Position numbers and translations under genes: made by a program. From the NCBI RefSeq assembly GCF_002304225.1, contig NZ_NSLB01000006.1, positions 124,001-188,000 on the forward strand: a stretch of DNA of 64,000 bases, written 5' to 3'. Source of the DNA: Pseudomonas sp. HAR-UPW-AIA-41 (GTDB lineage Bacteria > Pseudomonadota > Gammaproteobacteria > Pseudomonadales > Pseudomonadaceae). The notes below the pieces were generated by a model. It was not told the DNA's origin, did no database searches, and saw only the letters and a program-made list of their open reading frames with translations. Positions 9,155 to 18,899 of this stretch are shown one piece after another; within the stretch, counting starts at the first letter, position 1; each line of letters starts with the position of its first letter.

Positions 9155-10507
9155 ATGTCCTTTGATTTCGATCTGCTGGTAATAGGTGCAGGTTCCGGCG
9201 GCGTCCGTGCCGCACGTTTCGCCGCCGGGTTTGGCGCCCGCGTGGCCATCGTCGAGAGCCGCTATCTCGGCGGTACCTGCGTCAACGTAGGCTGCGTGCC
9301 AAAGAAGCTGCTGGTCTACGGCGCCCATTACCATGAGGACTTCGCTCAGGCGGCCGGGTTTGGCTGGTCACTGGGCGAGCAGGCGTTCGACTGGCCGACC
9401 CTGATTGCCAACAAGAACCGCGAAATTGAACGGCTCAACGGCATTTACCGCAACCTGCTGGTAGGTAGCGGTGTGACCCTGCTGGAGGGCCATGGCCGAT
9501 TGCGCGATGAACACAGTGTCGAGGTGGCGGGGCAGGTCTACCGGACACGCCATATCCTCATCGCCACCGGCGGCTGGCCGCAGATTCCGGATATTCCCGG
9601 CAAGGAGCTGGCCATCACCTCGAATGACGCCTTCTTCCTGCCGGAGCTGCCCAAGCGCGTGCTGGTGGTCGGCGGTGGCTACATTGCCGTGGAATTTGCC
9701 TCAATCTTCCAGGGGTTGGGGGCACAGACATCGCTGCTTTATCGCGGCGAGCTGTTCCTGCGAGGCTTTGACCAGTCCGTGCGGGCGCACCTCAAGGAGG
9801 AACTGGTCAAGAAGGGCCTGGACCTGCAGTTCAACGCGGACATCCAGTGTATCGAACGCCAGGCTGATGGCAGCCTGCTGGCCACCCTGAATGATGACCG
9901 CAAGCTGGCAACCGACTGTGTGTTCTACGCCACCGGGCGCCGGCCGATGCTGGATGACTTGGGGCTGGAAAACGTCAATGTCCAGCTCGATGCGCGTGGC
10001 TTCATTCAGGTCAACGAGCGTTATGAAACCAGTACGCCATCGATACTGGCCATCGGCGATGTGATCGGCGGCATCGCCCTCACGCCTGTTGCCCTGGCCG
10101 AGGGAATGGCGGTGGCCCGGCGCCTGTTCAAGCCCGAAGAATACAGGCCGGTGGATTACCAGAACATTCCCACGGCCGTATTCAGCCTGCCCAATGTGGC
10201 CACCGTAGGCCTTAGCGAAGAGCAGGCCCGCTCCGCCGGCTACACGCTGAAAATCTTTGAGAGCCGCTTCCGGCCGATGAAACTGACGCTTACCGACTGC
10301 CAGGAGCGCAGCCTGATGAAACTGGTGGTGGATGCCGAAACGGACCGCGTTCTCGGCTGCCATATGGTCGGTCCTGAGGCCGGAGAAATCCTTCAGGGCA
10401 TCGCCATCGCCATCAAGGCCGGCGCCACCAAGCGGATTTTCGATGAAACCATCGGCATTCATCCAACGGCTGCGGAAGAGTTTGTTACCATGCGCGCCCC
10501 AATTTAG
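9155..10507 (+). CDS. gor: Glutathione-disulfide reductase
   Basis: 450 residues. FAD motif GAGSGG (11-16), redox disulfide C42/C47 in [15 protein letters not shown](P)H motif [10 protein letters not shown], second FAD motif AIGDVIGG, and C-terminal active-site H436 in [11 protein letters not shown]. It reduces glutathione disulfide with NADPH to maintain the cytoplasmic thiol pool. It is distinguished from lipoamide or mercuric reductases by its start and the HPTAAEE tail. Confidence 0.95.
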   Translation: MSFDFDLLVIGAGSGGVRAARFAAGFGARVAIVESRYLGGTCVNVGCVPKKLLVYGAHYHEDFAQAAGFGWSLGEQAFDWPTLIANKNREIERLNGIYRNLLVGSGVTLLEGHGRLRDEHSVEVAGQVYRTRHILIATGGWPQIPDIPGKELAITSNDAFFLPELPKRVLVVGGGYIAVEFASIFQGLGAQTSLLYRGELFLRGFDQSVRAHLKEELVKKGLDLQFNADIQCIERQADGSLLATLNDDRKLATDCVFYATGRRPMLDDLGLENVNVQLDARGFIQVNERYETSTPSILAIGDVIGGIALTPVALAEGMAVARRLFKPEEYRPVDYQNIPTAVFSLPNVATVGLSEEQARSAGYTLKIFESRFRPMKLTLTDCQERSLMKLVVDAETDRVLGCHMVGPEAGEILQGIAIAIKAGATKRIFDETIGIHPTAAEEFVTMRAPI

Positions 10508-10521
10508 GGCAAAGCTGACTC

Positions 10522-11145
10522 ATGGAACAACTTTTCTACCTTTCCGACCTGTTTGGTGTGGCCGTTTTCGCCATTACCGGCGCGCTGATGGCCGGGCGCA
10601 AGTCCATGGATCTGTTCGGCGTGCTGGTGATTGCCATCGTGACTGCATTGGGCGGCGGCACCCTGCGTGACCTGATTCTCGACAACCATCCGGTGAGCTG
10701 GATCCGCAATGACCTGTACATCGTGGTGGCCTCGCTGTCTGCCATCGGCACGGTGGTCTGGGTGCGCTTGACTCAGCCTATCCACGAGAAAGGGTTGCTA
10801 CTGGCTGACGCCTTCGGCCTTGCCGTATTTACCGTGATCGGCACCGAAGTGGCGATGCGCCAAGGCGTGCCTCACAGCACGGCCGTGATCATGGGAGTAA
10901 TGACCGGCGTGGCGGGTGGCGTCATGCGCGACGTGATCTGCAACGAGATCCCGCTGATCTTCCGCAAGGAAATCTACGCCACAGCCTGCATTTTTGGCTC
11001 TGTTGTGTTCATTGCACTTAGGGAGCTGGAATTGACGCACTGGCTTGCGACCGGGGTAGCAATGTTGGTGGTATTGCTCGCGCGACTGGCGGCATTGCGC
11101 TGGGGACTGTCCTTGCCACGGTTCCACTTGCTAGACCGCGACTAA
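10522..11145 (+). CDS. TRIC-type channel family (UPF0126/YicG) membrane protein
   Basis: 207 residues made of two repeats of three membrane segments, each with the family pattern FAITGALMAGRKSMDLFGV...ALGGGTLRDLILD (first) and FTVIGTEVAMRQGV...GVAGGVMRDVICNEIP (second). Family members form trimeric monovalent-cation channels; the physiological role in Pseudomonas is unclear. It starts 14 bases after gor and is probably cotranscribed with it. Confidence 0.88.
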   Translation: MEQLFYLSDLFGVAVFAITGALMAGRKSMDLFGVLVIAIVTALGGGTLRDLILDNHPVSWIRNDLYIVVASLSAIGTVVWVRLTQPIHEKGLLLADAFGLAVFTVIGTEVAMRQGVPHSTAVIMGVMTGVAGGVMRDVICNEIPLIFRKEIYATACIFGSVVFIALRELELTHWLATGVAMLVVLLARLAALRWGLSLPRFHLLDRD

Positions 11146-11159
11146 ACACAAAGAGAAGA

Positions 11160-11181
11160 GGGCGGCGCAGCAGCACCGCCC
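11160..11181. terminator. Possible bidirectional terminator between TRIC gene and PCu(A)C gene
   Basis: Arms GGGCGG and CCGCCC with a 10-base loop sit between two convergent stop codons. The flanks are AAGAGAAGAG on the left and CTCTTTT on the right. The stem is short and its U tract is displaced, so the call is tentative. Confidence 0.4.
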
Positions 11182-11193
11182 AAACTCGCTCTT

Positions 11194-11658
11194 TTAATGC
11201 CCTTGATGCTCATGCCCGGGTGGAGCAGTTTCAACTTTGACCTGAACTTCGAGCTTGCCTGCTTTCTCGAACTCCAAGGTCAAAGGAAAACTGTCACCAG
11301 CTTTGAGCGGTTGTTTCAGATCGAACAGCATCACATGATTGCCACCAGGCACGAACTCTGTCATTCCGTGCGGAGGAATGGCCGCTGAGTCGATTTTCTG
11401 CATGCGCATTACTTCCCCCATATGCACATGCGTGTGCAGTTCAGCTTTTCCAGCAATTGGAGTGCTCGCGCCAAGCAAACGATCTTCTTGATCGCCATGG
11501 TTATGCAGGATGAAAAAAGCCGCACTAGTAGGTGAAGTCGGCGGTAATTCGCGTGCCCATGGATGATCAATCATCAGATCGCCGGTCTTGTACTCGTGGG
11601 CCAGGCTCAAGGTTGAAAGCGACAGCAGTACCGCGCTGGCAAACAGATTACGCAGCAT
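11194..11658 (-). CDS. Periplasmic copper chaperone PCu(A)C
   Basis: 154 residues with a signal peptide (about 1-20, ending TLSLA). It has the complete copper site H75-x10-M86-x21-H108-x-M110 of the PCu(A)C family, and a His-rich tail (GHEHQGH). Such proteins deliver Cu(I) to the CuA or CuB centre of cytochrome oxidases, often with a Sco protein; no Sco or oxidase gene lies in the window. The ATG at 11658 is chosen for the GGAG six bases upstream and the signal peptide. An A/T-rich palindrome lies about 120 bases upstream of the start. Confidence 0.9.
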   Translation of the reverse strand: MLRNLFASAVLLSLSTLSLAHEYKTGDLMIDHPWARELPPTSPTSAAFFILHNHGDQEDRLLGASTPIAGKAELHTHVHMGEVMRMQKIDSAAIPPHGMTEFVPGGNHVMLFDLKQPLKAGDSFPLTLEFEKAGKLEVQVKVETAPPGHEHQGH

Positions 11659-11957
11659 ATAGAACTCCGATCGAAGGGTGAGAGCACACATTAGCATGTG
11701 GCTTGGTCAAGTGCTGCGCGTAGCTGCCGCGCGACAAACTGGCGCATGGCCAAGAAACATAATCCAAATGCTTAATTTAACATAATATACATTATGCGAA
11801 CCTGTGTATCTGTCGGTGTGGGAGTGAGGCTGGCTTGGGCGATGCTGGGCTCTGCGAAGCAAATGCTCCAAATCGAGCCTCAAGCAACTGACAGAATCTC
11901 AAGCTTGTCGATATCAAGGAACTGACATCATCTGCTGTTGTGCCTGTGACTGATAAG

Positions 11958-13220
11958 CTACGAGCGTTCTCCTAGTTGCGTCCAATTCAAGGCCTCCAAC
12001 GCGGCGGCAACATGGACTCGATTATCCTCAAGAGGTCTGGGTAACAGCTCCTGTGCCCGTGCCAGTCGCCGTAGAAGCGTATTCCGATGTGTGTGTAAAC
12101 GCTGTGCTGCCTGGCTGGCATTGCTGCCACACGCCAAGAAAACCAGGAGGCTACGCCTGAGCTGCGAAGGCGCATTCGCTAGCTGGCCAAGCGTGTGGGC
12201 GACAAAACGCTGGTTGGCTTTGGGATCCCGCGTCATAAGTGAAACCAGGCGGATATCATCGAAGCTGACAACCTGGGCCGTGGACCGAAGGCGCCCCAAT
12301 ACCCGTTGGGTCGTGAGAGCATCAAGATGGGCCCGGCGGAAGCCTTCTACTCCGTGCCCCGCACTGCCGATGGCAACATGAACGCCAGGAACTTTCCTGA
12401 TCGAAGCTTCGAGATGCCCCTGATCGATAGGCCTCAGTCCAGATATCCAGACCCAAAGTGTGGCTGCGTTGGCGATCACGCTTAATGCCTTTCCATCCGA
12501 GCTGGAGCGGATTAGCACACTGGCAGCGGCTTCCAGATCGGCCAGGCGGGTATCACCCTCCTCGCACCAAATGACCGCTGCATGATGCGGCTGCTCAAGT
12601 GCGTAGCCGAGTTTTCGGCTCGCTTGGGCTACCTGGACTTCGCTACCCTCGACAATAGCGGTCACCAGTTCACGTCGCTCCACGTGTGAGTCATGTTGCT
12701 CTGCTTCTCGCTCGCGACGCAGAAAGTCAGAAAGAATGTCCATCCCCGCACCGATGTAGTCATCGATTGAGCGTGCCGATACTTCCAGCAAATTTCGAAG
12801 CTCATCACGATCGCTAGTCAGTTCAAATGCAATGCCCATCCATTGCTGCCAGGCTGCAGCCTGTGCGGCTCGGGCGCCGTAGAACAGCAGTTCCGTCTTG
12901 CCCAAGCGCAGCAGTTCGCGCGCCACGCTCAACTCATCGGCAGGCATATAAGGCGGCACAGGATCGCCAGGCCTTTCGATATTGGCGCGGGCCCAGTGGA
13001 TCAGACTGAAGCGAGCGGCGCGGCGCGAGGCCGACATCAGCACCGGGTCTTCCGCCAGCGACTTCATACTGTGGTGGCTCAGCCCGGCCAGATCGATGGC
13101 TTCCAACCATTCGGCCGGGGCATTGAGCACATGCTCGGCACCAAGGCGCAGCAACTCGCGCACCCGCGGCGAAGCCGCGGGCCAGGGCCCTGCTGCAGGG
13201 GTTGGAAAGCTTAACTGCAT
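11958..13220 (-). CDS. PucR/CdaR-family transcriptional regulator
   Basis: 420 residues: an N-terminal sensor-like region (to about 160), a central degenerate GGDEF-like segment, and the C-terminal PucR helix-turn-helix (about 360-410, with LLVFLACGSNASQAAQRLHTHRNTLLRRLARAQELL). Start ATG 13220 has GGAGGT six bases upstream; a TTG one codon earlier is less likely. It is divergent from the monooxygenase-SDR-PF10118 operon and is the obvious candidate to control it, probably in response to the substrate. The ligand is unknown. Confidence 0.85.
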   Translation of the reverse strand: MQLSFPTPAAGPWPAASPRVRELLRLGAEHVLNAPAEWLEAIDLAGLSHHSMKSLAEDPVLMSASRRAARFSLIHWARANIERPGDPVPPYMPADELSVARELLRLGKTELLFYGARAAQAAAWQQWMGIAFELTSDRDELRNLLEVSARSIDDYIGAGMDILSDFLRREREAEQHDSHVERRELVTAIVEGSEVQVAQASRKLGYALEQPHHAAVIWCEEGDTRLADLEAAASVLIRSSSDGKALSVIANAATLWVWISGLRPIDQGHLEASIRKVPGVHVAIGSAGHGVEGFRRAHLDALTTQRVLGRLRSTAQVVSFDDIRLVSLMTRDPKANQRFVAHTLGQLANAPSQLRRSLLVFLACGSNASQAAQRLHTHRNTLLRRLARAQELLPRPLEDNRVHVAAALEALNWTQLGERS

Positions 13221-13288
13221 CAACTGACCTCCATCAGCACCGCCGACAAAGGTGCGAACTGCACCAATATCAACTCAATAGGCTGCAG

Positions 13289-13319
13289 TTTATACCTTGC
13301 CTGGCATAACCCTTGTCAA
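13289..13319 (-). promoter_or_regulatory. Candidate sigma-70 promoter of the PucR-type regulator
   Basis: On the minus strand a consensus TTGACA (13319-13314) is followed after 19 bases by TATAAA (13294-13289); GGTATA two bases earlier gives a 17-base spacer. It lies about 70 bases before the regulator's start, in the divergent intergenic region. Confidence 0.45.
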
Positions 13320-13365
13320 AAACACTTGAGCATCACCTCAGACACAATCACCCCGGGAGGCGTCC

Positions 13366-14892
13366 TTGACTGTCCAGCAGCAACCATCCATCGAGCATGT
13401 CGATGTGTTGATCATCGGCGCCGGCCTTTCCGGTATCGGCGCAGCCTACTATCTGCAACGCGACCTGCCGGACAAGCGCTATGCCATCCTCGAGGCCCGC
13501 GAGGCCAGTGGCGGCACCTGGGATCTGTTCCGCTACCCAGGTATTCGCTCCGACTCGGATCTCTATACCTTTGGCTACGAGTTCAAGCCCTGGCGCAGCA
13601 GCCAGGCCATCGCCGATGCCCATCTGATCCTCGATTATTTGCGCGAAACCGCCAGCGAGAACGGAATCGACCGGCATATCCGTTACCAACGCAAGGTCAG
13701 CCGAGCGGCCTGGAGCAGTGACACTGCCTGCTGGACAGTTGACATCGAATGCCTGGAAAGCGGCGAGCAGCAGCGCATGACCTGCAACTGGCTGTTTTCC
13801 GCCGCCGGCTATTACCGCTACGACCAGGGCTTCACACCCAAATTCGAGGGCATTGAGCAATTCGGCGGCCAGGTGATCCACCCACAGCACTGGCCGGAAG
13901 ATCTGGACTACAGCGGAAAGCGCGTGCTGGTAATCGGCAGCGGTGCCACCGCCGTTACCCTGGTGCCGGCCATGACCGACAAGGCCGCCCACGTGACCAT
14001 GCTGCAGCGCACGCCCACCTACGTGCTGACCGTGCCGCAGAAAGACCCGGTTGCCCTGCTCCTGCGCAAATGGTTCCCCGCCGAGCGCGCCTACGCCATG
14101 ACGCGAAAAAAGAACATCCTGCTGGCGCGCTGGATCTGGCTGCTGTGCCAGAAGTTTCCACACTTCTCCCGGCGGCTGATCCGCTTCTTCACCAAGCTCA
14201 GCCTGCCGAAGGATTACCCGGTCGACGAACATTTCAACCCGCCCTACAACCCTTGGGACCAGCGCCTGTGCGCTGTGCCCGACGGCGACCTGTTCAAGCG
14301 CCTGGCAGATGGCAGCGCCTCGATAGTCACCGACCGCATCCGCAGCTTCACTCCACGTGGCGTGTCGCTGCAGTCCGGTCGCGAGTTGGAGGCAGACATT
14401 GTCATCACCGCAACAGGCCTCAATCTGCAGCTGTTTGGTGGCATGCAAATAAGCGTCGATGGCGAGCCATTGGATTTATCGCGCAAGGTTGCCTTCAAGG
14501 GGATGATGCTTGATGACGTGCCCAACTTTGCTTTCGCTGTCGGCTACACCAACTCTTCTTGGACATTGAAGGTAGGTCTGCTCTGTGAGCACTTCTGCCG
14601 CCTGATCAAGCACACCGAGCAGCGTGGACAGGCGTTCTGCTATCCACACCTGCCCAGCCCCGACATGCCTACTCGCCCGCTGCTCGACTTCGGCGCCGGC
14701 TACGTACAGCGCGCCCTGCCGATGCTGCCGCGCCAGGGCATGGAGTCGCCGTGGCTGATGTCGATGAATTACCTGCATGACGCCAAGGTGCTGCGCGAGG
14801 GACCGGTCACCGACCCCAATCTGCGTTTCGCCAAAGCCGGCACCCGCATTACCGCAGGCGATGCGGCCAGCCCTCAGCTCGCACCGGCCTGA
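13366..14892 (+). CDS. Flavin-containing Baeyer-Villiger-type monooxygenase
   Basis: 508 residues. FAD-binding GAGLSG (18-23), the type I BVMO fingerprint F166-x-G-x3-H172-x3-W176 ([12 protein letters not shown]), and an NADPH-binding GSGATA motif near 189. Such enzymes insert oxygen next to a carbonyl to make esters or lactones, or oxidise soft heteroatoms. The substrate is unknown. The start is TTG at 13366, five bases after GGGAGG. It leads an operon with an SDR and a PF10118 protein, divergent from a PucR-type regulator. Confidence 0.9.
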   Translation: MTVQQQPSIEHVDVLIIGAGLSGIGAAYYLQRDLPDKRYAILEAREASGGTWDLFRYPGIRSDSDLYTFGYEFKPWRSSQAIADAHLILDYLRETASENGIDRHIRYQRKVSRAAWSSDTACWTVDIECLESGEQQRMTCNWLFSAAGYYRYDQGFTPKFEGIEQFGGQVIHPQHWPEDLDYSGKRVLVIGSGATAVTLVPAMTDKAAHVTMLQRTPTYVLTVPQKDPVALLLRKWFPAERAYAMTRKKNILLARWIWLLCQKFPHFSRRLIRFFTKLSLPKDYPVDEHFNPPYNPWDQRLCAVPDGDLFKRLADGSASIVTDRIRSFTPRGVSLQSGRELEADIVITATGLNLQLFGGMQISVDGEPLDLSRKVAFKGMMLDDVPNFAFAVGYTNSSWTLKVGLLCEHFCRLIKHTEQRGQAFCYPHLPSPDMPTRPLLDFGAGYVQRALPMLPRQGMESPWLMSMNYLHDAKVLREGPVTDPNLRFAKAGTRITAGDAASPQLAPA

Positions 14893-14928
14893 AGCCGGGC
14901 ACAGCCCTTATTGGTCAGGACAACAACA

Positions 14929-15759
14929 ATGAAAAATTTTGCCAACAAGGTCATCGTCATCACTGGCGCCGGTTCCGGCATGGGCCGCGCCTATGCCCTG
15001 GAGTTCGCCCGCCTCGGCGCCCGCCTGGCGCTCAACGACTACGACGCGGCGGGTCTGGCCGAAACCGTGCGCATGCTGGAAGGATCACAGGCCGCAGCTG
15101 TGTTCAGCCAGGCCTTCGACGTCGGCGATCGCGAGGCCATGTATGCATTTGCCCTTGCGGTGCAGCAGGCATTGGGTAATGCCCATGTGGTGATCAACAA
15201 CGCCGGCGTCGGGGGTGGCGGCCAGCCGGTCTGGGCCATGGAAGACCAAGACTACGAGCGCACGTTGCGCATCAATTTCTTCGGCGTGGTGCACGGCACC
15301 CGCGCCTTCCTTCCGCAGCTGTTGGCCAACGGCGAGGGTGCGATCGTCAACGTCTCCAGCATCTTCGGCCTGGTCGGCACACCCAACGCCTCGGACTACT
15401 GCGCGGCCAAGTTCGCCGTGCGCGGCTTCACCGAGTCGCTGATGGTCGAGCTGCAGGAAAGTCCGATCTCTGTGCACCTGCTGCATCCCGGCGGCATCAA
15501 CACCAACATCGCCAAGGATTCGCCGAACGGCGAGGCCTTTACCCGCCAGTTTCTCAAGACCGACCCACTTGATGTCGTTCATGAAGTGATCCGCTGCATT
15601 GGCAGCGGCAAGCAACGCATTGTCATCGGTCACCAGTCGCGTCCGGTCTGGCTCGCATCGTGGGCGATGACACTGGAGCGCCGCAATCGCCTGCTCTACC
15701 GGATGCTCAAGAGCATGCTCGACCCGCGTCAGTACGACCTGGTACGCCGCCGATCCTGA
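14929..15759 (+). CDS. Short-chain dehydrogenase/reductase
   Basis: 276 residues. Classical SDR with TGAGSGMG at 12-19, NNAG at 90-93, catalytic Ser143/144, Tyr157 and Lys161 (YCAAK). It likely interconverts an alcohol and a ketone; next to a BVMO it could supply the carbonyl substrate. The ATG at 14929 is chosen over an in-frame TTG 18 bases upstream because AGGA is well placed and the Rossmann strand starts immediately. Second gene of the cassette, 36 bases after the monooxygenase. Confidence 0.9.
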   Translation: MKNFANKVIVITGAGSGMGRAYALEFARLGARLALNDYDAAGLAETVRMLEGSQAAAVFSQAFDVGDREAMYAFALAVQQALGNAHVVINNAGVGGGGQPVWAMEDQDYERTLRINFFGVVHGTRAFLPQLLANGEGAIVNVSSIFGLVGTPNASDYCAAKFAVRGFTESLMVELQESPISVHLLHPGGINTNIAKDSPNGEAFTRQFLKTDPLDVVHEVIRCIGSGKQRIVIGHQSRPVWLASWAMTLERRNRLLYRMLKSMLDPRQYDLVRRRS

Positions 15760-15792
15760 TCTTTCGCCTGAACAAGCACGAGAACCTGCCCT

Positions 15793-16671
15793 ATGAACAG
15801 CAGAAACAACGATCCCGAGCGTATCGTCCCGCGCGAGAACATAGACTTCGGCTTGGATGCCAGCATCCCGCGCTACTGGTACGACAACAACCCCTACAAG
15901 ACCCGTGTAATGGACGGTATGCAGCTGTACTTTCCGGATGGTGAGCGCTATTTCATAACCAGTGTGCGCCCCTACCGAGAGCGCATCACTGACCCGATCC
16001 TGGCCAGGCATGTGAAGGACTTTATCCGCCAGGAAGGCCAGCATGGCATTGCTCATACCCGCTTTAACCAGTTGCTGCGCGACCAAGGTATGCCAGTGGA
16101 GCAGATGCTGGCCCTGCAGAACGAACGAAATGCCTACTGGCTGCGCCACTACTCCGCCGACTTCAACCTGGCGTTAACCGCCGCGTTTGAGCATTTCACC
16201 GCCCTACTCGCTGAGGCCTTCTTCAGTCGCAAAGAGGTCATGGCAGGTGCTGATCCCAAGGTCAAAGCGCTGTTTGCCTGGCACGCCATCGAGGAAATGG
16301 AGCATAAAGCCGTCGTCTTCAACGTCATGACCAATGTTGCACGTGTGGGCTACCTGAAACGCTGTGCTGCCATGCTCTACGCCACTTGGCAGATGACGTA
16401 CGAGACCTACCGCAGCACCGACGTGCTGCTCAAAGCCGATGGGTTTAGCTGGTTGGAGCGTAAGCGTTTGTTCATCACTCATCTGCCCTGGATGTATGGC
16501 CGCAAAGGAATATTCAGCAGCTTTACCGGCAAGATCATTGAATACCTCAAGCCCGGTTTTCACCCCGACGACATCCCGGTGGTGCACAACTATCCGCACT
16601 GGATCGAGGCCTACAGCCAGAGCGGCGACCCGGGCAAGGCCTGCGAGGCGATGCTGGCAGCGGCCCACTGA
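15793..16671 (+). CDS. Predicted metal-dependent hydrolase family protein (PF10118 type)
   Basis: 292 residues, helical. Conserved metal-ligand-like clusters are RQEGQHGIAH (about 75-84), a FEHF segment near 137 and HAIEEMEHKA (about 164-173), which resemble the E-x2-H pairs of ferritin-like di-iron proteins. The family is annotated as a metal-dependent hydrolase without a proven reaction. It is the third gene of the BVMO-SDR cassette, 33 bases after the SDR, suggesting a step on the same substrate. Confidence 0.8.
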   Translation: MNSRNNDPERIVPRENIDFGLDASIPRYWYDNNPYKTRVMDGMQLYFPDGERYFITSVRPYRERITDPILARHVKDFIRQEGQHGIAHTRFNQLLRDQGMPVEQMLALQNERNAYWLRHYSADFNLALTAAFEHFTALLAEAFFSRKEVMAGADPKVKALFAWHAIEEMEHKAVVFNVMTNVARVGYLKRCAAMLYATWQMTYETYRSTDVLLKADGFSWLERKRLFITHLPWMYGRKGIFSSFTGKIIEYLKPGFHPDDIPVVHNYPHWIEAYSQSGDPGKACEAMLAAAH

Positions 16672-16873
16672 CCACCGTGCGCTAGTCAACGGTGCCGGCC
16701 TTCCAACTGGCACAGGACTTGGCTGATTCTGGCCGGCTGGCGGGTGATGACGGCCATCCTGGCTGGGCTGGTGTTCGCCGGCAGGCGCGTCTGATCGAAC
16801 GGGCGAAGGTTGCTAAAGCGCAGAACAGCGGCCAGGATCGGCGCATTGCCTTTCGCATACCCTAGGAGCCCGC

Positions 16874-17443
16874 ATGAATCCCCATCTCGCCCCCGTCGAT
16901 CAGGCCAAGGCCTACCGGCTGGTCAACCATGGCCCCACCGTACTGGTGTCCGTCAGGCATGCCGGGGTGGACAACGTGATGGCCGCGGCCTGGTGCTGCG
17001 CGCTGGATTTCGACCCGCCCAAGCTGACGGTGGTGCTGGACAAGAGCACCCGTACCCGCGAGCTGATCGAGGGTAGCGGCCGCTTCGCGGTACAGGTGCC
17101 GACCGTGGCGCAGCTGCAGCTGGTCAACGCCGTCGGCAACCACAGCCTGCGCGAGGCGCCGGACAAGCTGGCCCAAGCTGGCGTCGAACTGTTCGAACTG
17201 CCCGATCAGCCCGTGCCACTGGTGGCCGGCTGCTCGGCCTGGCTGGTGTGCGAGCTGGTTGCCGAACCGCACAACCAAGACAGCTATGACCTGTTTATCG
17301 GCGAGGTGATCGCTGCCTGGGCTGATGACCGGGTATTCCGCGACGGACGCTGGCACTTCGAGGACGCCGACCCGGCCTGGCGCAGCCTGCACCATGTCGC
17401 CGGTGGCCATTACTATGCCATCGGTGAAGCCCTCAAGGCTTAG
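16874..17443 (+). CDS. Flavin reductase-like FMN-binding protein
   Basis: 189 residues with the flavin reductase-like split-barrel pattern: ILVSVRH-type strand, NVMAAAWCCALDFDPPKLTVVLDKSTRTRELI and FAVQVPT. Such proteins use NAD(P)H to reduce FMN or FAD for partner oxygenases, or act as stand-alone FMN oxidoreductases. AGGAG precedes the ATG by seven bases. It lies 200 bases after the cassette, so it may be a separate unit, and its end overlaps the convergent opmB by 11 bases. Confidence 0.82.
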   Translation: MNPHLAPVDQAKAYRLVNHGPTVLVSVRHAGVDNVMAAAWCCALDFDPPKLTVVLDKSTRTRELIEGSGRFAVQVPTVAQLQLVNAVGNHSLREAPDKLAQAGVELFELPDQPVPLVAGCSAWLVCELVAEPHNQDSYDLFIGEVIAAWADDRVFRDGRWHFEDADPAWRSLHHVAGGHYYAIGEALKA

Positions 17444-18899
17444 TCGCAGCGGCCTCTGCGCCCTCTCCCGCCTGCCAGCCGCCGCCAAGCGCCGTGATCA
17501 GCTGAGCGCTGGCCAGCAGGCGGTTGCCCTTGAGGCTCAGCCAGTTGCGTTCGCTGTCCAGCGCGCTGGCCTGCAGGCTGACCACAGCGTTGTAGTCCAC
17601 GGTACCGGCCTTGTACTGGTTTTCCACCAGACGCAGCGCTTCGCGCGCTGCTTCCAGCGCCTGCTCGCGGGCCGCCAGTTCACGGGTGTAGACATCCAGC
17701 TGCACCAGATAATCCTCAACCTCGCGGAAGCCGGTCAGTACCGTCTGGCGATAATTGGCCACGCTGACGTCATAGGCCGCCTCGGCCTGCTCGACCTGGG
17801 AACGGATCAGCCCGCCGTCGAACAGCACAGTCGCGAAGTTCGGGCCGATCGACCAGAAGCGATTGGGCAGGCTGAACCAGTCATCCAGCGCGCCATTGCG
17901 GTAACCGCCGGTGGCGCTGAGGGTCAGATCCGGATACCAGGCCGCTTCGGCCACACCGATCTGCGCATTGGCGCTCATTACCCTACGCTCGGCGGCGGCG
18001 ATGTCCGGGCGGCGTTCCAGCAGACGTGACGGCACGCTGGCCGGGACCCCCGGCAATTCGGGCACGCCGGTGCGAGGCGCCAGGCTCAGCTCGCTGGGCG
18101 CCACGCCGATCAGCACGGCGATGGCATGTTCGAACTGGGCGCGCTGGTATTCGAGGTCAATCAGCTGCGCGCGGGTGCCGTGCAGCTGGCTCTGTGCCTG
18201 GCTGACATCCGACCTGGGAACAATGCCGGCGTTGTACTGGTTTTCCGTCAGCTTGAGCGAGCGCTCGTAGGCTGCCAGCGTCGCTTCCAGCAGGCGTTTC
18301 TGTTCGTCCAGCACACGCAGCTGCAGGTAGTTTTGCACCAGTTGGCTCTGCTGGCTGAGGCGCACGGCGGCGAGGTCGGCCGCACTGGCCTCAAGGCTGG
18401 CCTGATCGGCTTCCAGCTGGCGGCGCAGCTTGCCCCACAGGTCCAGCTCCCAGCTCACGCCCAGACTGGCCTCGTAGGTCTTGGATACTGATGCGGCATT
18501 GGCGCCACTGACGCTTACCCCTTCGGTGGTGCCGATGGTGCTGCTGCCACCACCCTGCCCCGCGCGGCTGACGCCGGTGTTCAGATTGATTTGCGGCAGG
18601 AAACCGGCCCGCGCACCACGCACGATGGCTTGCGCCTGGCGGTAACTGGCAGCGGCGCTGGCCAGGCTCTGGTTGTTGGCGTTGAGGCGCCCGATCAGGG
18701 CGTTGAGCTCGGCATCGCCATACAGGCTCCACCAGTCCTCCGGCATCTGCGCGGCCGGCTCGGCCACCTTCCAGCCCGCCACCTGTTTGAACGACTCGGG
18801 CGTGTTGAGTGCCGGCGTCTGGTAATCCGGGCCGACGGTGCAGGCGCTCAGCAACAGGCTGAGAGCAATGAAGCTGAGACGATGGCTTTGGCTGTTCAT
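17433..18899 (-). CDS. opmB: RND efflux outer membrane lipoprotein OpmB
   Basis: 488 residues. Signal peptide with lipobox LLSAC (Cys20), then two outer membrane efflux (OEP) repeats with long coiled-coil segments, as in OprM/NodT proteins. It forms the outer membrane channel of the MuxABC-OpmB pump. The ATG at 18899 overlaps the muxC stop (ATGA), so it is translated from the end of the operon mRNA. The order muxA-muxB-muxC-opmB is as in P. aeruginosa. Confidence 0.92.
   Translation of the reverse strand: MNSQSHRLSFIALSLLLSACTVGPDYQTPALNTPESFKQVAGWKVAEPAAQMPEDWWSLYGDAELNALIGRLNANNQSLASAAASYRQAQAIVRGARAGFLPQINLNTGVSRAGQGGGSSTIGTTEGVSVSGANAASVSKTYEASLGVSWELDLWGKLRRQLEADQASLEASAADLAAVRLSQQSQLVQNYLQLRVLDEQKRLLEATLAAYERSLKLTENQYNAGIVPRSDVSQAQSQLHGTRAQLIDLEYQRAQFEHAIAVLIGVAPSELSLAPRTGVPELPGVPASVPSRLLERRPDIAAAERRVMSANAQIGVAEAAWYPDLTLSATGGYRNGALDDWFSLPNRFWSIGPNFATVLFDGGLIRSQVEQAEAAYDVSVANYRQTVLTGFREVEDYLVQLDVYTRELAAREQALEAAREALRLVENQYKAGTVDYNAVVSLQASALDSERNWLSLKGNRLLASAQLITALGGGWQAGEGAEAAATKP

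Noticed and set aside
16672..16873. Short hydrophobic ORF between the PF10118 gene and the flavin reductase gene
   Set aside because: A 15-codon frame (MTAILAGLVFAGRRV) is present but has no ribosome binding site and is too short to support.
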